A DNA stretch of 64,000 nucleotides from Candidatus Sulfotelmatobacter sp. (GCA_030041475.1 JASHNU010000063.1:1-64000); one strand, 5' to 3'. Positions 28,301 to 40,280 are shown, counted from the stretch's first letter. Numbers and translations are program-made. Notes: generated by a model from the sequence alone, not told the origin.

Positions 28301-28905
28301 CTATGGCTCTGCTTCGCCGCGGCTACCGCGTGGAATATGAAGACATGGCGCTGGCTTATACCGAAGCTCCGACCAACGCGAATGGCCTGATGCGCCAACG
28401 TTTTCGCTGGTCGTTCGGCATTCTACAATCGGTCTACAAGCATCGCGGCGTTTTCGCCCGCAAGGGAGTGCTAGGCTGGATTGCGCTGCCGAACATTGTT
28501 ATCTTTCAGATTCTGCTCCCGCTGGTGTCGCCGCTCATCGACATCATGTTCGTCCTGGGCACGATCTGGTATTTCATCCAGAAACATTTCCACCCCGACT
28601 CGGCCGATCCCGCGAGTTTTCACAAGCTGGTTGCCTTTTTCTTCGCCTTTCTGGTGATTGATTTCTTCGCATCAGCGATCGCCTTTGCCCTGGAGCGGCG
28701 ACGCCCCGATGATAAGGAAGACGCGTGGTTGCTCAGCCAGGTGTGGCTGCAGCGCTTTGCCTATCGGCAGTTATTTTCGATTGTGCTGTTCAGGACGCTC
28801 AAGCGTGCGCTCGAAGGCCGCAAGTTTGCGTGGGACAAATTGGAGCGCACGGCAGCGGTGAAGTATGTGCCGGCGGAGACTCACGATCACGCGAACGTTG
28901 GGTAG
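25396..28905 (+). CDS. GH18-like / NodB deacetylase / GT2 synthase three-domain fusion
   Basis: 1169 residues in three enzyme modules on one membrane protein. A transmembrane helix (about 26-42) is followed by a GH18-like barrel (about 95-430) with MIDLEAFP (D225, E227). A NodB deacetylase (about 490-690) has TFDDGP (D505, D506) and NHTFTH (H556, H560). Two membrane helices precede a processive GT2 domain (about 780-1050) with VLIPAYNEEK, D873-A-D875, E964-D965 and Q1001-RFRW-1005, then C-terminal membrane helices. The QxxRW motif marks hyaluronan/chitin/PNAG-type synthases. Predicted job: make, partly deacetylate and trim an N-acetylhexosamine polymer. The stop abuts atpC with no gap. Confidence 0.92.
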   Translation: MAEPVFYDPRRARWKRLRRLFDVLAVSVSALVIFFVYTALKDEPLPGLLFSPQKRAFKALKESEKDKARERQKRLAARSHRKSKLAASQVKLNQEEGIRAAFYVPWDAASFSSLRDYARQIDILYPDWLHVLTPDGRLQAIDDQTNKFFDVVKSGVVRPVDDRVMPFLNAEDPGMEVFPMVNNFDEVDWVGDIVGFLNNPDARKAFRQQAAQFLSSGRFRGLMIDLEAFPASGQPGYVALLQELSGDLHARGMKLYVAVPPHNGEYDYPAIAAAADGVVLMNYDEHFPGAASGPVASQDWFVQNLNFAKTVIPQEKIICAIADYGYDWVLKPKKGKLPAEVHDVSVSVQEAWLAARDSDVDVNFDDDAMNPHFSYLDERGLRHDIWFLDAVTALNHMRAAQTLGIQTFALWRLGGEDRSLWRIWDVPGDLGAVDKLKDVPPGADVDMEGQGEILRIEDKPSHGTRDLTVDADSHLITDEVFQTLPEPYRVGRYGYSPNKVAITFDDGPDPEWTPRILDVLKAKHATATFFLIGIQTDKFSGIAKRIYREGHTIGNHTFTHPDVSNISTSYMKVELNLTERLFASLVGVRATLMRPPYAIDEEPDTADQVRPLEIPQEMGYITVGNRIDPNDWSDVPRRRTAEEITSYVLEHLPPCRVEDLRCGNIVLLHDGGGNRAETVRALPMIIDGIRARGYEIAPVYELLGKTRADVMAPLPAGELWAARLDRMGFWLFDVGVVGIAWIFLVGDLLMTGRLLFIGASAVYDRLRERIFGRPAEVASYKPKVEVLIPAYNEEKVIERTVRAALNSSYPNLRVIVIDDGSKDRTLEVARRAFAAEAAAGTVLILSKPNSGKAEALNYGIEHIGDAELFVGIDADTIIAPDAISRLVPHFINPKVGAIAGNAKVGNRVNLWTRWQALEYITSQNFERRALDVLGAVSVVPGAIGAWRVSAVREAGGFHVDTVAEDADLTMALLRRGYRVEYEDMALAYTEAPTNANGLMRQRFRWSFGILQSVYKHRGVFARKGVLGWIALPNIVIFQILLPLVSPLIDIMFVLGTIWYFIQKHFHPDSADPASFHKLVAFFFAFLVIDFFASAIAFALERRRPDDKEDAWLLSQVWLQRFAYRQLFSIVLFRTLKRALEGRKFAWDKLERTAAVKYVPAETHDHANVG

Positions 28906-29316
28906 TTATCTGGTGCGCGATGCCACATCCAGGCGCGCTTCGGCGCGATGGAGCGCATCGAGGGCTCGCTCGACGTTGACGGTCGGGTCGCCGCTGGTCA
29001 GTCGCTGCTCGGCACGCTCTTTGGCTTTGCGGGCGCGTTCCACATCAATTTCCGACGGGCGCTCGGCGGTTTCGGCCAGGATCGTCACTTTATCGGGCAG
29101 GACTTCGGCAAATCCCCATGCGACGGCAAGCCGCTGCTCGGTTGCGTTTTCCCGGTAGGTGATTTCGCCGACCGCCAGTTCGGTGATCAGGGGAGCGTGC
29201 CCAGGCATGACGCCGAGGTAGCCGTTCTTGCCGGGAATCTGGACTTCCTCGGCCGCCCTGGTCTCCACGACTTTCTTTTCCGGCGTGACGATCTCGAGTT
29301 GGAATACTTCGGCCAT
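28906..29316 (-). CDS. atpC: ATP synthase epsilon subunit
   Basis: 136 residues. N-terminal beta-sandwich with LEIVTPEKKVVE, IPGKNGYLGVMPGHAPLIT, then the regulatory C-terminal helical hairpin. Part of the F1 central stalk. Last gene of the minus-strand operon; its stop codon touches that of the convergent fusion gene. Separated from atpD by a word-repeat hairpin. Confidence 0.96.
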   Translation of the reverse strand: MAEVFQLEIVTPEKKVVETRAAEEVQIPGKNGYLGVMPGHAPLITELAVGEITYRENATEQRLAVAWGFAEVLPDKVTILAETAERPSEIDVERARKAKERAEQRLTSGDPTVNVERALDALHRAEARLDVASRTR

Positions 29317-29395
29317 TCAGTGGTCAGTCGTCAGGGGTCAGGGTCAGCCTTCAGTTCTTGACTGATCACTGGCCACTAGCCCCTGGCCACTGCTC
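29317..29395. repeat. Word-repeat hairpin in the atpD-atpC gap
   Basis: The left arm repeats GTCAG/GGTCAG words and the right arm repeats the complement (CTGATCACTGGCCACTAG and CCCTGGCCACTG). The arms pair imperfectly over about 30 bases. It fills the whole gap between the two genes. Confidence 0.65.
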
Positions 29396-30841
<1,446 letters not shown>

Positions 30842-30850
30842 TCAAACCTC

Positions 30851-30986
30851 GGCTTTTGGCTCTTAGCTTTGCTTTTAGCTTGAACCCTATTGTGCAAGCA
30901 TCTGATTCTCAGTCGCCACACTGCTAACTTATGCGGCCAGCAATATCGTCAAAATATTCTCGAAAAAGCTAATCGCTAAGAGCTTC
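30851..30986. repeat. Word-repeat hairpin in the atpG-atpD gap
   Basis: The left arm (30851-30880) repeats GGCTTTTGGC, TCTTAGCTTT and GCTTTTAGCTT; the right arm (30964-30986) reads AAAAGCTAATCGCTAAGAGC and pairs with it. About 80 bases of ordinary sequence lie between the arms. Confidence 0.6.
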
Positions 30987-30989
30987 CCC

Positions 30990-32069
<1,080 letters not shown>

Positions 32070-32070
32070 G

Positions 32071-32147
32071 CTCGAGTTGCGAGCCCTGAGTCGCGAGTCC
32101 CGAGAAAAAGCCCTGTGTGCTCGCGGCTCGGGACTCGGGACTAGCGA
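32071..32147. repeat. Word-repeat hairpin in the atpA-atpG gap
   Basis: The left arm iterates GAGTCGCGAGTCCCGAG; the right arm CTCGGGACTCGGGACTAGC is its near-perfect complement. It fills the gap between the two genes. Confidence 0.7.
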
Positions 32148-33861
<1,714 letters not shown>

Positions 33862-33880
<19 letters not shown>

Positions 33881-34398
33881 CTAATCTTCTCCAGCTGCCC
33901 TTTCACTGAGCCATCGTAGATCGTGCTTCCGATGCGAACCACGGCGCCGCCGAGCAGCGAAGTGTCAAGCGCGTACTGTGCGCGGATTTTCTTGCCGGTC
34001 ATCTTTTGGATCTCGCCTTCGAGAGAACTTTTCTCGGCTGCGCCCAGTTCACGCACACTTGAAATTTGCGCCTCGGCGAATCCCATGCGCGCATCGAGTT
34101 CCCTTTCCAGTTGATCGACAATCGCGCTCAGAAAGTGGATCCGCCGGTGGTCGATCAGCACGGCCACCAGATTACGAACCTGCTTGCTGATGCCCTCCTG
34201 CTTCACGATCGCGTCAAGCAGATGCCGCTTCTGATCGGCGGCGACGGCGGGATTCTCCCACACACGCCGTAGCGGCACGCTCTCGCTGACCAAGCGCGCG
34301 ACCTCGCGCAATCCAGCGACGGACGCGGCCACGTCGAGATGCTCATCGAGCACCACATCGGCGAAAGCCCGCGCATAAACAGCGGCGACGGAGGCCAT
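33862..34398 (-). CDS. atpH: ATP synthase delta subunit
   Basis: 178 residues. N-terminal six-helix domain starts VAAVYARAFADV; the C-terminal part has SSLEGEIQKMTGKKIRAQYALDTSLLGGAVVRIGSTIYDGSVKGQL, the family signature. Connects F1 to the peripheral stalk. The stop codon lies inside the right arm of a hairpin repeat. Confidence 0.95.
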
Positions 34399-34400
34399 CC

Positions 34401-35240
34401 TTACTGACCGTCCTTTCTGGGAACGTCGGGTCTTTGTCCCTCCCAGCCCGTGTCTTCAGCACCCAGTTGCCCGGCAAAGTTGCGGACCAGCGCCTGATCA
34501 GTCGCGGCATCGACGCGAATCTGCTTTTGCGCCAGCGCAACCGCTAGATCGGCGGCGTACGCGGTAAGTTGGCGGCGCGCCGCTTTCGCGGCGGCGGCAA
34601 TCTCCTGCTCGGCCGCGGCGACCATCTTGCGCGCATCGTCTTCGGCTGCGGCTTGAATGCGGGCTTCTTCGGCAGCACCTTCTTTTTGGGCAGCTTCGCG
34701 GATCGCATCAATCTCAGAGTCGAGTTTCCGCAGGCGTGACTCGATTTCGGCAAGCCGGCGCCTCGCTTCCTCGCTCGCCTTCTGCGCTTCCTGCATGGCC
34801 TTCTGAATGGCAGCGGTGCGCGCGCGGAAAGCTCCAGGGAGAAATTTGCGCGCGGCCCAGAGGATGACCAGCGCGACCACCACGAAGTTTGTAAGCATGC
34901 TCAGCCAGTAAGCACTACGCAGGTCGAGCCCGGTCAATCGGGAAACCAACCGTACCGACGGCGACTGTTTGAACTCGGCGGTCTCGTCTTTTTCTTCGCC
35001 CGCGGCTTCGCGGGTTTCATGCGCCAGTTCCTGTCCGATTCCGCGATTCGGGGGCGCCTGCTTGACCTCCTGTTCCGAAGACGATGGCTGCGACCGCTGC
35101 GGTTGGGAAGGCTGAGCCTGTTGCTGTGGCCGATTCGCCGGCCCTTTCGCCTGATCGTCAGCACGTGTGCATACGAAGCTCGCGCTGACGAAAAGCAGCG
35201 CCAGAAGCGCCGGACGGACGATTTTTCGCGTGACTGTCAT
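34401..35240 (-). CDS. atpF: ATP synthase b subunit with signal-peptide-like and Pro/Gln-rich N-terminus
   Basis: Peripheral stalk subunit, 279 residues against about 160 usually. The first 27 residues look like a cleavable signal peptide (LLALLFVSASFVCTRA), followed by a Pro/Gln/Ser-rich linker (about 30-66) and a charged region to 100. The real membrane helix is at about 110-131, then the long charged coiled coil of the stalk and a C-terminal delta-binding part. Signal peptide or second anchor cannot be decided by eye. It overlaps neither neighbour (2 and 5 base gaps). Confidence 0.93.
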   Translation of the reverse strand: MTVTRKIVRPALLALLFVSASFVCTRADDQAKGPANRPQQQAQPSQPQRSQPSSSEQEVKQAPPNRGIGQELAHETREAAGEEKDETAEFKQSPSVRLVSRLTGLDLRSAYWLSMLTNFVVVALVILWAARKFLPGAFRARTAAIQKAMQEAQKASEEARRRLAEIESRLRKLDSEIDAIREAAQKEGAAEEARIQAAAEDDARKMVAAAEQEIAAAAKAARRQLTAYAADLAVALAQKQIRVDAATDQALVRNFAGQLGAEDTGWEGQRPDVPRKDGQ

Positions 35241-35245
35241 TGCAA

Positions 35246-35701
35246 TCAGCGTCCTGCTCCCGCCGGCTGCAGAACACGGCGCACAATTTCCTGAGCCAAA
35301 GTCGCAGCTTCGCCTCGCAGACTTTTCTCTGCAGCAACGCGATCGGCCTCGATTCCGCTCTTGGCCGCAGTCACCTGGGCCTGAGCTTTGCTGCGCGCCT
35401 GATTCACCGCGCTAGTGCGAGCCTGCAGCGCCGCCTGCCGGCGTGCTTCCTGCGCCCGAAAAACGGCGGCACGCGCTTCGCGCAGGCGCTGCTCGTATTC
35501 CCCTGTGCGCGCCTCCGAGGCGGCGATGTCAGCCCGCGACTTCTCCACGGCACCTTCAGTTTTGCCGCGTCTCTCTTCAAGGATGCGCCCCAGGGGCTTG
35601 TGGACGATAAATGTGTACAGCAGGTAAAGAAGCGCCAGCAGAATCACAGTCGGCACGGAGCCGAGCAGTAATTCGCCTAGTTGGTGAAGCGTTTGATCCA
35701 T
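35246..35701 (-). CDS. ATP synthase b' subunit
   Basis: 151 residues. One N-terminal helix (about 14-33) then a long alanine/arginine/glutamate-rich coiled coil, typical of the b-type peripheral stalk subunit. With atpF it forms the b/b' heterodimer known from photosynthetic and several other bacteria. First gene of the structural ATP synthase operon. Confidence 0.92.
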   Translation of the reverse strand: MDQTLHQLGELLLGSVPTVILLALLYLLYTFIVHKPLGRILEERRGKTEGAVEKSRADIAASEARTGEYEQRLREARAAVFRAQEARRQAALQARTSAVNQARSKAQAQVTAAKSGIEADRVAAEKSLRGEAATLAQEIVRRVLQPAGAGR

Positions 35702-35830
35702 AATGCTGAGTACGGTTGCTGAGCACGGACTGCCGAATTACTGAAAACGAGTTGCCGCCCGAGCACCGATCCAGACCTGCAAAATGAGGGCTGTGAAGAC
35801 TGTTAAGTCTAACGTCCGGAGGGGCTTATG
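35702..35830. other. Spacer upstream of the ATP synthase genes
   Basis: Contains another iterated-word stretch (TGCTGAGTACGGTTGCTGAG, GTGCTCAGC-type words, 35703-35770). No confident -35/-10 pair was found for the ATP synthase operon, whose promoter should lie here or upstream. Confidence 0.35.
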
Positions 35831-36043
35831 TCAACGTGGAGAAAACGACGGTTGGGACCGTTTTTGCTCTTTGCGGAGACAAGAATGCCGGAGTGGACGA
35901 GTCGCCCTGAAGCCAAAATCTGAGAGCGTTTTGATGACGAGCGGGCACTCAAAACTCTGTCGTGACATTGGGTTAGCGTGCAACCTCTGGGTAGGCAGAT
36001 TTCTGCATATAGTTCTTGACTTCGCGGTAAACAGGTTTAGCAT
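35831..36043 (-). CDS. Small ORF with a perfect Shine-Dalgarno, 70 residues
   Basis: GGAGGTGA lies 7 bases before the ATG at 36043, the strongest ribosome-binding site in the window. The product is basic, without a signal peptide or membrane helix, and not recognised (TAKSRTICRNLPTQ ... ECPLVIKTLSDFGFRATRP). Third codon positions are not GC-rich, which weakens the coding case. It lies ahead of the ATP synthase operon on the same strand, 130 bases upstream. Two hairpins precede the ribosome-binding site. Confidence 0.42.
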   Translation of the reverse strand: MLNLFTAKSRTICRNLPTQRLHANPMSRQSFECPLVIKTLSDFGFRATRPLRHSCLRKEQKRSQPSFSPR

Positions 36044-36049
36044 ATAGAT

Positions 36050-36126
36050 ATCACCTCCGATCCAATTCAGGATCGAAAGGGCCGATAGCCAAGGAATGTC
36101 ACCGCTTCTTGGTTGCCGGCCCTTTT
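36050..36126. ncRNA. Two-hairpin element: leader of the small ORF or a plus-strand small RNA
   Basis: Hairpin 1: CGATCC (36058-36063)/GGATCG (36070-36075), six perfect pairs, touching the Shine-Dalgarno on the minus strand. Hairpin 2: AAAGGGCCG (36076-36084)/CGGCCCTTT (36117-36125) with an inner CCAAG/CTTGG helix, followed on the plus strand by a TTTT run. Upstream on the plus strand, TTGACT and a TAGCAT box (about 36017-36045) could be a promoter. Either strand could be the transcribed one. Confidence 0.4.
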
Positions 36127-36180
36127 AATGTTTCTGGCTTCGTTCCCGTCCAGGGTCACGCCGGGGAAGAGCTAGAGAAA

Positions 36181-37254
36181 CTATGTCGCAGGCTTGAGTG
36201 GGTCTCCGGCATTCACAGCGTTCTTGAACACATACAAATACGACGCTGCCGGGCGCTTTTGCATCGCAGCCTTTTTCTTTGATTTCAAACCTGTGAGTTT
36301 CCCTAAAACACTCCGCGCACCCGCAACCGCGGCAGCAGTGATCCCCAGCGGACCTCCAGCGGCAACGGCCACGCCCAGCGTTACTAGCGTGGCCGCATCA
36401 ACTGTGAAAAGTGTCTCCGCTGTGTTCAATCCCAGTTCCTCCTTGAGGAACTTAAACTCGCCGGTCAGTTCGGACTGGAATCTCTCGCGAATGCGCTTTT
36501 TCTCAGGTTCATTCTTCGCCGAACTGTAATCTTGGGCGGCTTTGTCAAGTTTGCTCCAATAGCCCTGTCGGAACGTTTTCTGATAGGGTGCTTTCTCCCG
36601 AAATTCCTTTTCCCGAAATTCAATTAACTGAGGAAGCGTAAACTGGTTAACGTCCACGATATTCAGGGCCTCGACTGCAGAGAAGTAGTTTTCTTCCGAA
36701 CCAAGTTCCCGATTGTTTCGTTTTCTCTCTTCAATTTCCGTGGTTTGTCGCACGTCATCCGTTGCCAATGCCGAGTCTGTTACCAGCTGTGTATCGTTGC
36801 CGACGCAGCATTGGGCGAGAATAGTCATGGTTATTCGACCAAAGACAGTCGGGACGATCATCTCGCCCTTAACTCCTGTTTTTGCCGCAATTCCAAGTTC
36901 TGCGAGGTCTTCCCAAGTCTTATAGAACAATTTCTCGAAGTAGATGACAAAGCCCCTGTCACCCGCTTCTTTCTTTAAGAACCAGTCCGGCAGATTCGGT
37001 GTTGTGGCAATGTCAAGAACCCGGTCGTGTGTGTCAAGCTTCTCCTTGTCGCTTGGTACGTGCTCGCGAACAACCAAGCGGTGGGCGTGTTCCAGGTTCT
37101 TCTTATCTTCGGCGTTGTAGCCAAACTCGCCGTACGAGATCTGATAGTGCCTCCATGGTGTTATGTTTTCGACCTGATCCCAGAGCAGCAGCGCAGACTT
37201 CATCATGCGGTCGGTTTGCACGTGAATGTTTGGAAAGTAAAGAGCGTTTTGCAT
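36181..37254 (-). CDS. DUF6236-like protein of unknown function
   Basis: 357 residues. The N-terminus NALYFPNIHVQTDRMMKSALLLWDQVENITPW resembles DUF6236 proteins as I remember them. A long charged helical part follows, then a glycine/alanine-rich hydrophobic segment (about 300-320) and a basic tail. Base composition is nearer 50% GC than the surrounding genes, which suggests recent transfer. Function unknown; proteins of this kind often sit in accessory regions. It is flanked by the two-hairpin element and hflX. Confidence 0.65.
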   Translation of the reverse strand: MQNALYFPNIHVQTDRMMKSALLLWDQVENITPWRHYQISYGEFGYNAEDKKNLEHAHRLVVREHVPSDKEKLDTHDRVLDIATTPNLPDWFLKKEAGDRGFVIYFEKLFYKTWEDLAELGIAAKTGVKGEMIVPTVFGRITMTILAQCCVGNDTQLVTDSALATDDVRQTTEIEERKRNNRELGSEENYFSAVEALNIVDVNQFTLPQLIEFREKEFREKAPYQKTFRQGYWSKLDKAAQDYSSAKNEPEKKRIRERFQSELTGEFKFLKEELGLNTAETLFTVDAATLVTLGVAVAAGGPLGITAAAVAGARSVLGKLTGLKSKKKAAMQKRPAASYLYVFKNAVNAGDPLKPAT

Positions 37255-37328
37255 GTGTGCCCCCTTCGACCTGGGGTCACATTATCTGGCTGGTTCTTCC
37301 GCGAATCAAGCCTAACGGCCAATGCCAT

Positions 37329-38798
37329 TCACTGCGTCCACTGCCTCACCCGTCTCACCACTGACTCCGGTGCATCGACTTCGAGTTCAACCGCGCCATC
37401 TTCATAGTTCCGCGAATAAATCCGCGCTTTCGCTTCGAGCAGCGCAAGCAGCTTGCCTTCTTTCTGCGGCACACGCAGATGCACGCGGCTGATGGGATCT
37501 TCCTCGATCATTGTGTCGATGCGGGCGAGCAGTGGCTCGACTCCTATGCCTTCGACGGCGGAAACGTAAACGGTGTTCCCACTGCGGGCAGCGTCTGCGA
37601 TCAGGCTTTGCGCGACTTCTTCATCCAGCAGGTCAACTTTGTTCATCACGTGGAGGCGCGGCTTTTTCTCGACCTCGAGTTCCTTCAGCACGATTTCCAC
37701 CTGCGCATCCTGCTCGGCCGAGAGCCGGCTGCTGGCATCGGAGACGTGCAGAATCAGCGACGCGCGCTGCACTTCTTCGAGCGTGGCGCGAAATGCGGAG
37801 ACCAGCGTGTGCGGCAAGCTGCGGATGAATCCCACCGTGTCAGACAGCAGGACTTTTCGTTTCGACGGCAGAGTGACGCCGCGGATGGTGGGATCTAGCG
37901 TGGCAAACATTTTCGGCGACGACAAAACTCCTGCCCGCGTGAGCGCATTGAATAGCGTCGACTTGCCGGCGTTGGTGTAGCCGACCAGCGCGACGGTCGC
38001 GACTGGCGCTGACTCGCGCCGCTGCCTCTGCTGGGCGCGAATGCGGCGCACATTTTCGAGTTGCTCCTCCACGTGCCGGATGCGGCGGTAAATCTTGCGC
38101 CGGTCGGTTTCAAGCTGGGTTTCACCGGGACCGCGCGTGCCGATCCCGCCGCCCAGTTGCGACATCTCGATGCCGCGTCCAGCCAGCCGCGGCAGCATAT
38201 ATTGCAGTTGCGCCAACTCGACCTGCAGCTGGCCTTCACGCGTGCGCGCGTGGCGGGCAAAAATGTCGAGGATGAGCTGCGTGCGGTCGATCACGCGCCG
38301 ATGAACGATCTTCTCAATGTTGCGCTGCTGCGATGGGCTGAGATCGTGATCAAACAAAAGCAGGTCGGCATTGACGGAGGCGGCCGCGCCTGCGATTTCT
38401 TCGAGCTTGCCGGCGCCGATCAAGGTTGCGGGATCGACTCGGTCGCGATGCTGCAGAATCGAACCGACGACCTTCGCTCCGGCGCTTTCAGCCAGCGTGC
38501 GCAGTTCGGCCAGGGACTCGTCGGCGTCGAATTCCGGAATGCTGGGCTTGCTGTTTGCCTTCGCGGAAAGCGATTTGGCCGCACCGGCCGACTGCATCTC
38601 AGCCGCATCGCGAGCAGTAGCCGCCTGAGCCGTCACCGAGCCTGCAGAGCGGCGCGAGCGCACGTGCATGCCGACAAGAAATGCCCGTTCCTGCGCGGGC
38701 TGCCGGCGGGCCTCTTCTTGCGCGAACTGGCTGGCCACAAGCACACTACTGCCGGCGCGCGTACGATCGCGGGATTTCTTGGAATGAGAACCTGCCAA
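37329..38798 (-). CDS. hflX: Ribosome-associated GTPase HflX
   Basis: 489 residues. N-terminal HflX domain (about 90-250: [44 protein letters not shown]), then a G domain with [14 protein letters not shown] and NKVD. It splits stalled or heat-damaged 70S ribosomes. The N-terminal 85 residues are a low-complexity extension. It follows hfq by 24 bases, as in many proteobacteria. Confidence 0.96.
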   Translation of the reverse strand: MAGSHSKKSRDRTRAGSSVLVASQFAQEEARRQPAQERAFLVGMHVRSRRSAGSVTAQAATARDAAEMQSAGAAKSLSAKANSKPSIPEFDADESLAELRTLAESAGAKVVGSILQHRDRVDPATLIGAGKLEEIAGAAASVNADLLLFDHDLSPSQQRNIEKIVHRRVIDRTQLILDIFARHARTREGQLQVELAQLQYMLPRLAGRGIEMSQLGGGIGTRGPGETQLETDRRKIYRRIRHVEEQLENVRRIRAQQRQRRESAPVATVALVGYTNAGKSTLFNALTRAGVLSSPKMFATLDPTIRGVTLPSKRKVLLSDTVGFIRSLPHTLVSAFRATLEEVQRASLILHVSDASSRLSAEQDAQVEIVLKELEVEKKPRLHVMNKVDLLDEEVAQSLIADAARSGNTVYVSAVEGIGVEPLLARIDTMIEEDPISRVHLRVPQKEGKLLALLEAKARIYSRNYEDGAVELEVDAPESVVRRVRQWTQ

Positions 38799-38822
38799 AC
38801 CCAGAACGCCTTGTGTTTGTCT

Positions 38823-39134
38823 TTATCCTTCGGTGCCCGACGCGCTCGCCGCCGTAACCGCCGGAATCGCAGCCGTCGGGGCCTTCTCAGCGTGAGCCGC
38901 GTGCGGCGCATGCGCCGGAGCCAGCCGGCCCATCACTACGGTCGAGATGGCATGCTTGAAGATGAGCTGCTCCTGACCGTTCGCATCCAGCACGACGGAG
39001 TACTTGTCGAAGGAGCGGATGCGGCCCGTTAACTTCACCCCACTGAGCAGATAGATCGTAATGCTCGCTCTCTCTTTGCGGGCCGTGTTGAGGAAGGAAT
39101 CCTGAATGTTTTGCGCCGGCTTATTGCTGTCCAT
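38823..39134 (-). CDS. hfq: RNA chaperone Hfq
   Basis: 103 residues from ATG 39134, with AAGGAGA 6 bases upstream; the frame is open far upstream, but only this start matches. Sm1: [20 protein letters not shown]; Sm2: [10 protein letters not shown], with the KH pair for poly-U binding. The distal-face residues are in [14 protein letters not shown] 32-residue His/Ala/Pro-rich tail follows the core, longer than in most short Hfqs. Hexameric, pairs small RNAs with mRNAs. Operon with hflX. A promoter and long leader lie upstream. Confidence 0.97.
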   Translation of the reverse strand: MDSNKPAQNIQDSFLNTARKERASITIYLLSGVKLTGRIRSFDKYSVVLDANGQEQLIFKHAISTVVMGRLAPAHAPHAAHAEKAPTAAIPAVTAASASGTEG

Positions 39135-39311
39135 AGCCGATCTCCTTAATTTATAGACTGTAACCAATGCCCCGCAGGCTAAGCCCGCAGGCAACTCCAA
39201 GACATACAGCCTGCTCCCGGAAGCCTTCCCAGCGCCCCGGGAACAACGGGGGGGACATTCCTGCCAGCCGGAGCAGCCATGGCGCGTAACTGCACCCTCC
39301 GACAAGGAGAT
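39135..39311 (-). ncRNA. Structured leader of hfq
   Basis: About 175 transcribed bases lie between the predicted start (near 39311) and the hfq ATG. Visible pairings: a closing stem CTGCTCCGG/CCGGGAGCAG, inner CCCCCG/CGGGG and GGAAGG/CTTCC elements, and a second GCGGGCTTAGCCTGC hairpin nearer hfq. I could not match it to a known riboswitch. Hfq controls its own synthesis in other bacteria, so autoregulation is one possibility. Confidence 0.45.
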
Positions 39312-39317
39312 GTGAGT

Positions 39318-39346
39318 ACGATACGGCGATTGGCGTTGCTTTTCAA
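39318..39346 (-). promoter_or_regulatory. hfq promoter
   Basis: TTGAAA (39346-39341), 17-base spacer, TATCGT (39323-39318) on the minus strand. The start would fall near 39311, leaving a long leader. Confidence 0.6.
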
Positions 39347-39523
39347 CCTTGAAGTTTGACCAGGTTGACAGAGCACGCGCGTAGGGGGCAGACTGGCCTC
39401 GGCTCGGCGGCAAACGCTTTCCGCTGATGCCTCCTGCAATCTGTCTCCTCGCCGCGTGCCCCAGGTTCTCAAGGGTATGCGGGGCCCCATAACCTCACAG
39501 GCAGTCGGAGGAGGAAATCCAAC

Positions 39524-40264
39524 ATGCACCATTTCGTAGCAATGACAATAGCCCTGGTGACACCCACCGTCAGCGGCAAAGAAGCTTTACTCCTGATTCT
39601 GCGCTGGTTCCATTTCTTGGCTGGGATTCTCTGGGTAGGCCTGCTGTACTTCTTCAACCTGATCAACGTCCCCTTCATGAAACAGGTAGACGCGGCGGCC
39701 AAACCAAAAGTTTTCCAGAACCTAACTTTGCCCGCCCTGAACTGGTTCCGCTGGAGCGCGCTGGCGACGGTCTTCATCGGGGGATGGTATTGGGGACAGT
39801 TTTACGTGGGCGCCGACGCCGAGCGCCAGGGAGCGAGCAGCCTGCCCACCGTCGCTCTGTTTTGCGGGTTATGGCTCGGAGTCTGGTTCATCCTGTTCAT
39901 AATGATCAAGAAAATGGCTCCCAGCGGCTACGTTCTTGGTGTTATAACGACGATCTTGGTCTATGCCGCGGGCTGGATTTTCGTGAACTACACGCCCGTC
40001 GGCGGAGACGACCAGCATGTCATCGCAATCGGCGTAGGCGGAGGAATGGGCGTGGTGATGCTGTTCAATGTCTGGGGCATCATCTGGCCGAACAACAAGA
40101 GAGTCATCCGCGGGACGCTGGCCGGCACTCCGCCGGAGAACGCCGCAGTTCTGGCCCGGCAGGCGTTTCTGGCCTCGCGGACGAATTTCTTCTTATCCGT
40201 ACCGCTGTTGTTTTACATGGCCGCCAGTTCTCATTTCTCGAGCACGGTGATCTTTGGGAAGTAA
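39524..40264 (+). CDS. PuuD-like (urate oxidase N-terminal type) membrane protein
   Basis: 246 residues, about six transmembrane helices. RWFHFLAGILWVGLLYFFN, RWSALATVFIGGWYWGQFY and FNVWGIIWPNNKRVI are typical of the membrane domain that precedes cytochrome c in urate hydroxylase PuuD. Here no cytochrome domain follows, and no purine genes are near, so urate oxidation is not assured; such stand-alone domains are common in non-urate users. GGAGGAGG precedes the ATG. Two hairpins follow the stop. Confidence 0.75.
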   Translation: MHHFVAMTIALVTPTVSGKEALLLILRWFHFLAGILWVGLLYFFNLINVPFMKQVDAAAKPKVFQNLTLPALNWFRWSALATVFIGGWYWGQFYVGADAERQGASSLPTVALFCGLWLGVWFILFIMIKKMAPSGYVLGVITTILVYAAGWIFVNYTPVGGDDQHVIAIGVGGGMGVVMLFNVWGIIWPNNKRVIRGTLAGTPPENAAVLARQAFLASRTNFFLSVPLLFYMAASSHFSSTVIFGK

Positions 40265-40280
40265 ACCGCGGAGGAGTTTG

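Noticed and set aside
39524-40264. Complete urate hydroxylase PuuD
   Set aside because: The cytochrome c domain is absent and no purine catabolism genes are near; only the membrane domain is supported.
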